Below are positions 23,477 to 26,332 of a DNA stretch of 26,332 nucleotides, one piece after another. The notes below the pieces were generated by a model. It searched no databases. It had not been told where the DNA came from and saw only the letters and a program-made list of their open reading frames with translations. The DNA is from JBCBTJ01 sp964597685 (lineage in GTDB: Bacteria > Pseudomonadota > Alphaproteobacteria > Caulobacterales > Hyphomonadaceae). The DNA lies in assembly GCA_964597685.1 (NCBI GenBank), contig CAZQZC010000021.1:1-26332 (forward strand), written 5' to 3'. The position numbers and the translations under genes are program-made. How positions within the stretch are numbered: position 1 is the first letter of the stretch; each line of letters starts with the position of its first letter.

Positions 23477-24543
23477 TGACGGCCCCGGACCGACAGCGGC
23501 GTAATACACTTCTGGCGCTCTCCGGCGCGGCGATTTTTCTAATCGGCGCCTTGGCCGTCGGAGACATTCTGAAGCCAAGGCGCGGCGACGGCGATCCACG
23601 CATCGGAACGCCCGTGTTCGACAAGTTCTCGAATGGCGCAGACGATCTCGCCTCCATCAGCATTCGGCTTGCCGACGACGCCTACACGTTGGAACGCCGG
23701 GCTCGGGACTGGGTGATGGTGGAAGCCGGCGGGTTCCCCGTTCGTGAGGATCGATTGTCCGTTCTGGCGCAAGGCCTCTCCGAGCTGACCTGGGGCGAAG
23801 CCAGGACGGACGATATTGATAAGCTTGATCGGCTGGCGTTGGGCGACCCCCGAGAGGGAGGCGCCGGCGCGTTGCTTGAGGTCGAGAGCGTCGACAAGAG
23901 CAAAGCCGGGCAGTTGATTACCGGTCGAAAGGGCGACCGCCTCTACGGACGGCGCCCTGACGAAATCGTGTCGTTCCGCCTATCCGGCGAGCTGCCTCCG
24001 CTCTATACGCGGGAGGCCTGGCTCGATCTTCGGGTCGTCGACATGCAGCCCGGCGTGATTCAAAGCGTTCGAATCATAGATCGCGACGGCGAGGAGGTGC
24101 TGCTAAGCCGGACCGCTGACCGCGATATTCGCGATTTCCGTCCAGCGCCGCCTTTCGAGCGGGACGAATTGGTCAGCCGATTGTCGGCCAGCAGCGCTGC
24201 TTTGGCGTTGTCTCGGCTCGCTCCGGTCAATGTAAAGCCCGCCTCCGCGCTGCAATCGGATGTCGTGGGTCGCCACATCACCAGCACCTTTGACGGTTTG
24301 GAAATCGAAGTCGCCGCCTTTCGCGATCCAGGCGGCGGCTTTATCACCCTTTACGCGGTCGAAGCTGGCGAGGGCGCGGCCCGTGCTCAGGCGATAAATG
24401 AGCGCGCCGGCGGATGGGCCTTTGAGCTGACGGAGCTTGATTGGGCGGAGTTTGCTCCGCCCGTCCGGTCCATTGTCAATCGAGCAGCGTCGATTGCCCC
24501 GCCCAGCCTAGAATTGGGCCCATCTCCGGCGCTTGAACAATAG
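23476..24543 (+). CDS. DUF4340 domain-containing protein
   Basis: A 355-residue protein with an N-terminal membrane anchor (LLALSGAAIFLIGALAVGDI) and an extracytoplasmic DUF4340 region made of repeated beta-rich units, including RARDWVMVEAGGFPVREDRL (a pattern in which a processed side-chain-like strand is compared with a residual) and LYGRRPDEIVSFRLSGELP. It is the fourth gene of the Gld-like unit, with its ATG sharing the A of the GldG-like TGA. DUF4340 proteins usually accompany GldG homologues, so it probably works at the membrane with them. Its last 68 bases overlap the 3' end of the convergent DUF1223 gene. Function unknown. Confidence 0.83.
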   Translation: MTAPDRQRRNTLLALSGAAIFLIGALAVGDILKPRRGDGDPRIGTPVFDKFSNGADDLASISIRLADDAYTLERRARDWVMVEAGGFPVREDRLSVLAQGLSELTWGEARTDDIDKLDRLALGDPREGGAGALLEVESVDKSKAGQLITGRKGDRLYGRRPDEIVSFRLSGELPPLYTREAWLDLRVVDMQPGVIQSVRIIDRDGEEVLLSRTADRDIRDFRPAPPFERDELVSRLSASSAALALSRLAPVNVKPASALQSDVVGRHITSTFDGLEIEVAAFRDPGGGFITLYAVEAGEGAARAQAINERAGGWAFELTELDWAEFAPPVRSIVNRAASIAPPSLELGPSPALEQ

Positions 24544-25126
24544 CGACGCAGGAATTGTCGCAGGACACGTCATACAGGGTGTCGCCGCCTGACCATTGGC
24601 CGATTTTTTCGGAACCGAGCACCGCGTTCACAACGCCGAAATCGGCATATGTCGTTTGCTTATAGTGAATTAGCACAACGTCCACGGGATCGTCCCGAAC
24701 CGGTCCGGAGACATTCAACGCGCCGTCGTCCAGCTCTACCTGCAATTCCCCCCCTGTCGCCGCGACAACGGATTCGACCATCGACATCACGTCGGTTTGC
24801 TTGTTGGCCGCGCATTGCTTGGCCCCATTATAAATGGCCTGGGGCGTATAGGGCGCTCTTAGGTGAAGGCGTTCGGCGTACGCCGCCTGGCGATCACCAG
24901 ATTCCTTGATCGCCAAAGGGTCGGCGTCGCCAAGATAATCCCAATAATCGACCGACCAGGTCAAAACGAGCACATCGTCCTGCTTGGACACGCCGTCCAT
25001 GACCTTGTGCGCTTGCGGGCAGGCCGGACAATTCTGAGACGCGAACACTTCGACGAGCACAGGGTCCGCCGTCGCTTGTGCGACGTTGGCAAGGATCAAC
25101 AAGGCTGCAGCAGAATATCGAAACAT
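24476..25126 (-). CDS. DUF1223 family secreted thioredoxin-like protein
   Basis: A 216-residue protein with a signal peptide (MFRYSAAALLILANVAQATA, cut before DPVLVE). The mature part begins VEVFASQNCPACPQAHKVM with a CPAC redox-like motif, then LTWSVDYWDYLGDADPLA and RAPYTPQAIYNGAKQC, all hallmarks of DUF1223, whose members have a thioredoxin-like fold. More cysteines lie near the C-terminus (VSCDNSCVAIV). A periplasmic thiol role is inferred only from the motif. It lies 61 bases after the aconitase stop on the same strand and overlaps the DUF4340 gene tail-to-tail by 68 bases. Confidence 0.88.
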   Translation of the reverse strand: MFRYSAAALLILANVAQATADPVLVEVFASQNCPACPQAHKVMDGVSKQDDVLVLTWSVDYWDYLGDADPLAIKESGDRQAAYAERLHLRAPYTPQAIYNGAKQCAANKQTDVMSMVESVVAATGGELQVELDDGALNVSGPVRDDPVDVVLIHYKQTTYADFGVVNAVLGSEKIGQWSGGDTLYDVSCDNSCVAIVQAPEMGPILGWAGQSTLLD

Positions 25127-25187
25127 GGACCCGGCATACCGCCAGCGCCCCGGCCTCTCCAGTCACACCGCTGTGAGACGCTGTATT

Positions 25188-26332
25188 TTAGGCCGCTCTC
25201 GCAAGATTGCGCAGAACGTAGTGAAGAATGCCGCCGTTCCGATAATAATCGAGCTCGTTCTCCGTATCGATCCGGACGCGAACCGGCGCGGTCTTTTTCG
25301 CGCCATCGGCCATCTCAATCTCGATTTCGATGTTCTGCCGCGGAGCGAGGTCGGCGACGCCCTTGATCGTCACCTGCTCGGCGCCGGTCAGGCCGAGGCT
25401 GTTCCAGCTGACCCCATCGATCAGTTGCAGCGGCAGCACGCCCATTCCGATCAAATTGGAGCGGTGGATCCGCTCGAAAGAACCGGCCACGACGGCTTTC
25501 ACGCCAAGGAGGATGGTCCCCTTGGCCGCCCAGTCGCGCGATGAGCCTGTGCCGTATTGATCGCCGGCGAAGACGACCAGCGGCACCCCTTCAGACTGGT
25601 AGCGCATGGCGGCGTCGTAGATTGGCATCTCCTCGCCGGAGGGGTGGTGGATCGTTAAGCCGCCCTCGGTGCCCGGAACCATCTGATTCTTGATCCGTAT
25701 GTTCGCGAAAGTGCCGCGCATCATCACCTGGTGATTGCCGCGCCGCGAACCATAGGAGTTGAACTCGAGAACCGGCACTTGGTGCTCGCGGAGATATTCC
25801 CCCGCCGGGCCGTCTGCCTTGATCGAGCCGGCCGGCGAGATGTGGTCGGTCGTGATCGAATCGGCGAAGAGGCCCATAATGCGCGCATCAACGATATCCG
25901 TCGGCGCGTCGACGTCCATCGACATGCCTTCGAAATAGGGCGGGTTCTGAACATAGGTGGAGCCCATGGGCCAATCATAGGTCTGACCGCCCGAGACTTT
26001 TATGTTTTGCCATTGCTCATCGCCCTTGAAGACGTCGGCGTAGCGGCTTGCGAACATTTCCGGTGTCACCGCCTCGCGCATCACGGCCTGGATCTCCGCG
26101 TTCGAGGGCCAGATGTCTTTGAGGTAGACGGGATTTCCGTCTTGGTCTTCGCCGAGCGAATCTTAGGCGACGTTAATCCTCAGGCTGCCGGCGATCGCAT
26201 AGGCGACGACCAGTGGCGGTGAGGCGAGATAGTTCGCCTTGATGTCCGGTCCGATCCGGCCTTCGAAGTTCCGGTTGCCGGAGAGAACCGAGCAGGAGAC
26301 CAGATCTCCCTCGGCGATCGCGTCCGCCAGCG
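25188..26332 (-). pseudogene. acnA: Aconitate hydratase AcnA, C-terminal part, interrupted by in-frame TAA (5' end outside window)
   Basis: TCA-cycle enzyme that isomerises citrate and isocitrate with a [4Fe-4S] cluster. The right-hand part (26332 down to 26166) reads VSCSVLSGNRNFEGRIGPD and NYLASPPLVVAYAIAGSLR, the end of domains 1-3. Then a TAA (26165-26163) interrupts the frame, which continues without shift as DSLGEDQDGNPVYLKDIWPS and into a complete swivel domain: DSITTDHISPAGSI, NSYGSRRGNHQVMMRGTFAN, GDQYGTGSSRDWAAKG and SFERIHRSNLIGMGVLPLQ. A single base change would restore a sense codon. The stop falls just at the linker before domain 4, and GGAG 9 bases before an in-frame GTG at 26084 could allow a restart. 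Whether this is an error, a decayed gene or a split enzyme is open. Confidence 0.88.

Noticed and set aside
25163..25176. Hairpin TCACA-CCGC-TGTGA as an aconitase terminator
   Set aside because: Only a 5-bp stem and no T-run on the minus strand; too weak to call.
10397..26165. Stop codon reassignment (TAG and TAA read as sense) as the explanation for the internal stops
   Set aside because: TAG ends rsmA, dprA, the HlyD gene, DUF2794 and DUF4340, and TAA ends fabF, gatC, ruvX and several others in the same window, so both act as normal stops.

Overview
The window looks like an ordinary stretch of chromosome from a GC-rich alphaproteobacterium. Gene content supports this: an lptD-surA-pdxA-rsmA series, a ruvX-pyrB-pyrC-plsY-dprA series, and the DUF2794, DUF2853 and DUF1223 families common in that class. 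A placement near Hyphomonadales, Caulobacterales or Parvularculales is only a guess. I see no insertion sequence, phage, CRISPR array, tRNA or rRNA. I did not find an obvious new defence or mobile system.

Layout. (1) 2-3096, + strand: the 3' end of fabF, then mltG, a YicC-family gene and gmk, tightly packed. (2) 3079-8558, - strand: lptD, surA, pdxA, rsmA, which link outer-membrane assembly (LptD, SurA), vitamin B6 synthesis and 16S rRNA methylation. (3) 8754-13679, - strand: an EF-hand protein, ruvX, pyrB, a dihydroorotase-like pyrC, plsY and dprA. (4) 13855-17407, + strand: a lone gatC, then a type I secretion ABC exporter and its HlyD-type adaptor. (5) 17417-19799: thpR (-), DUF2853 (-), a Bax inhibitor-1 family membrane protein (+) and DUF2794 (-), with two hairpin terminators. 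(6) 20105-24543, + strand: a four-gene unit resembling the GldA/GldF/GldG ABC system plus a DUF4340 protein. (7) 24476-26332, - strand: a DUF1223 thioredoxin-like protein and the C-terminal part of aconitase.

Three things stand out. First, two core metabolic genes carry in-frame stop codons inside otherwise intact reading frames: plsY (TAG at codon 37, next to a second substitution in its conserved GSGN-ATN motif) and acnA (TAA near the linker before the swivel domain). TAG and TAA both end other genes here, so a recoded genetic code is unlikely; assembly error, recent inactivation or (for acnA) a real split must be distinguished from reads. Second, the long gap upstream of DUF2794 and the Gld-like unit holds a 10-bp perfect inverted repeat enclosing a canonical four-tract G-quadruplex motif. 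Third, conserved gene series are cut at several joints (gatC without gatA, dprA without topA, lptD without lptF/lptG), suggesting local rearrangement.
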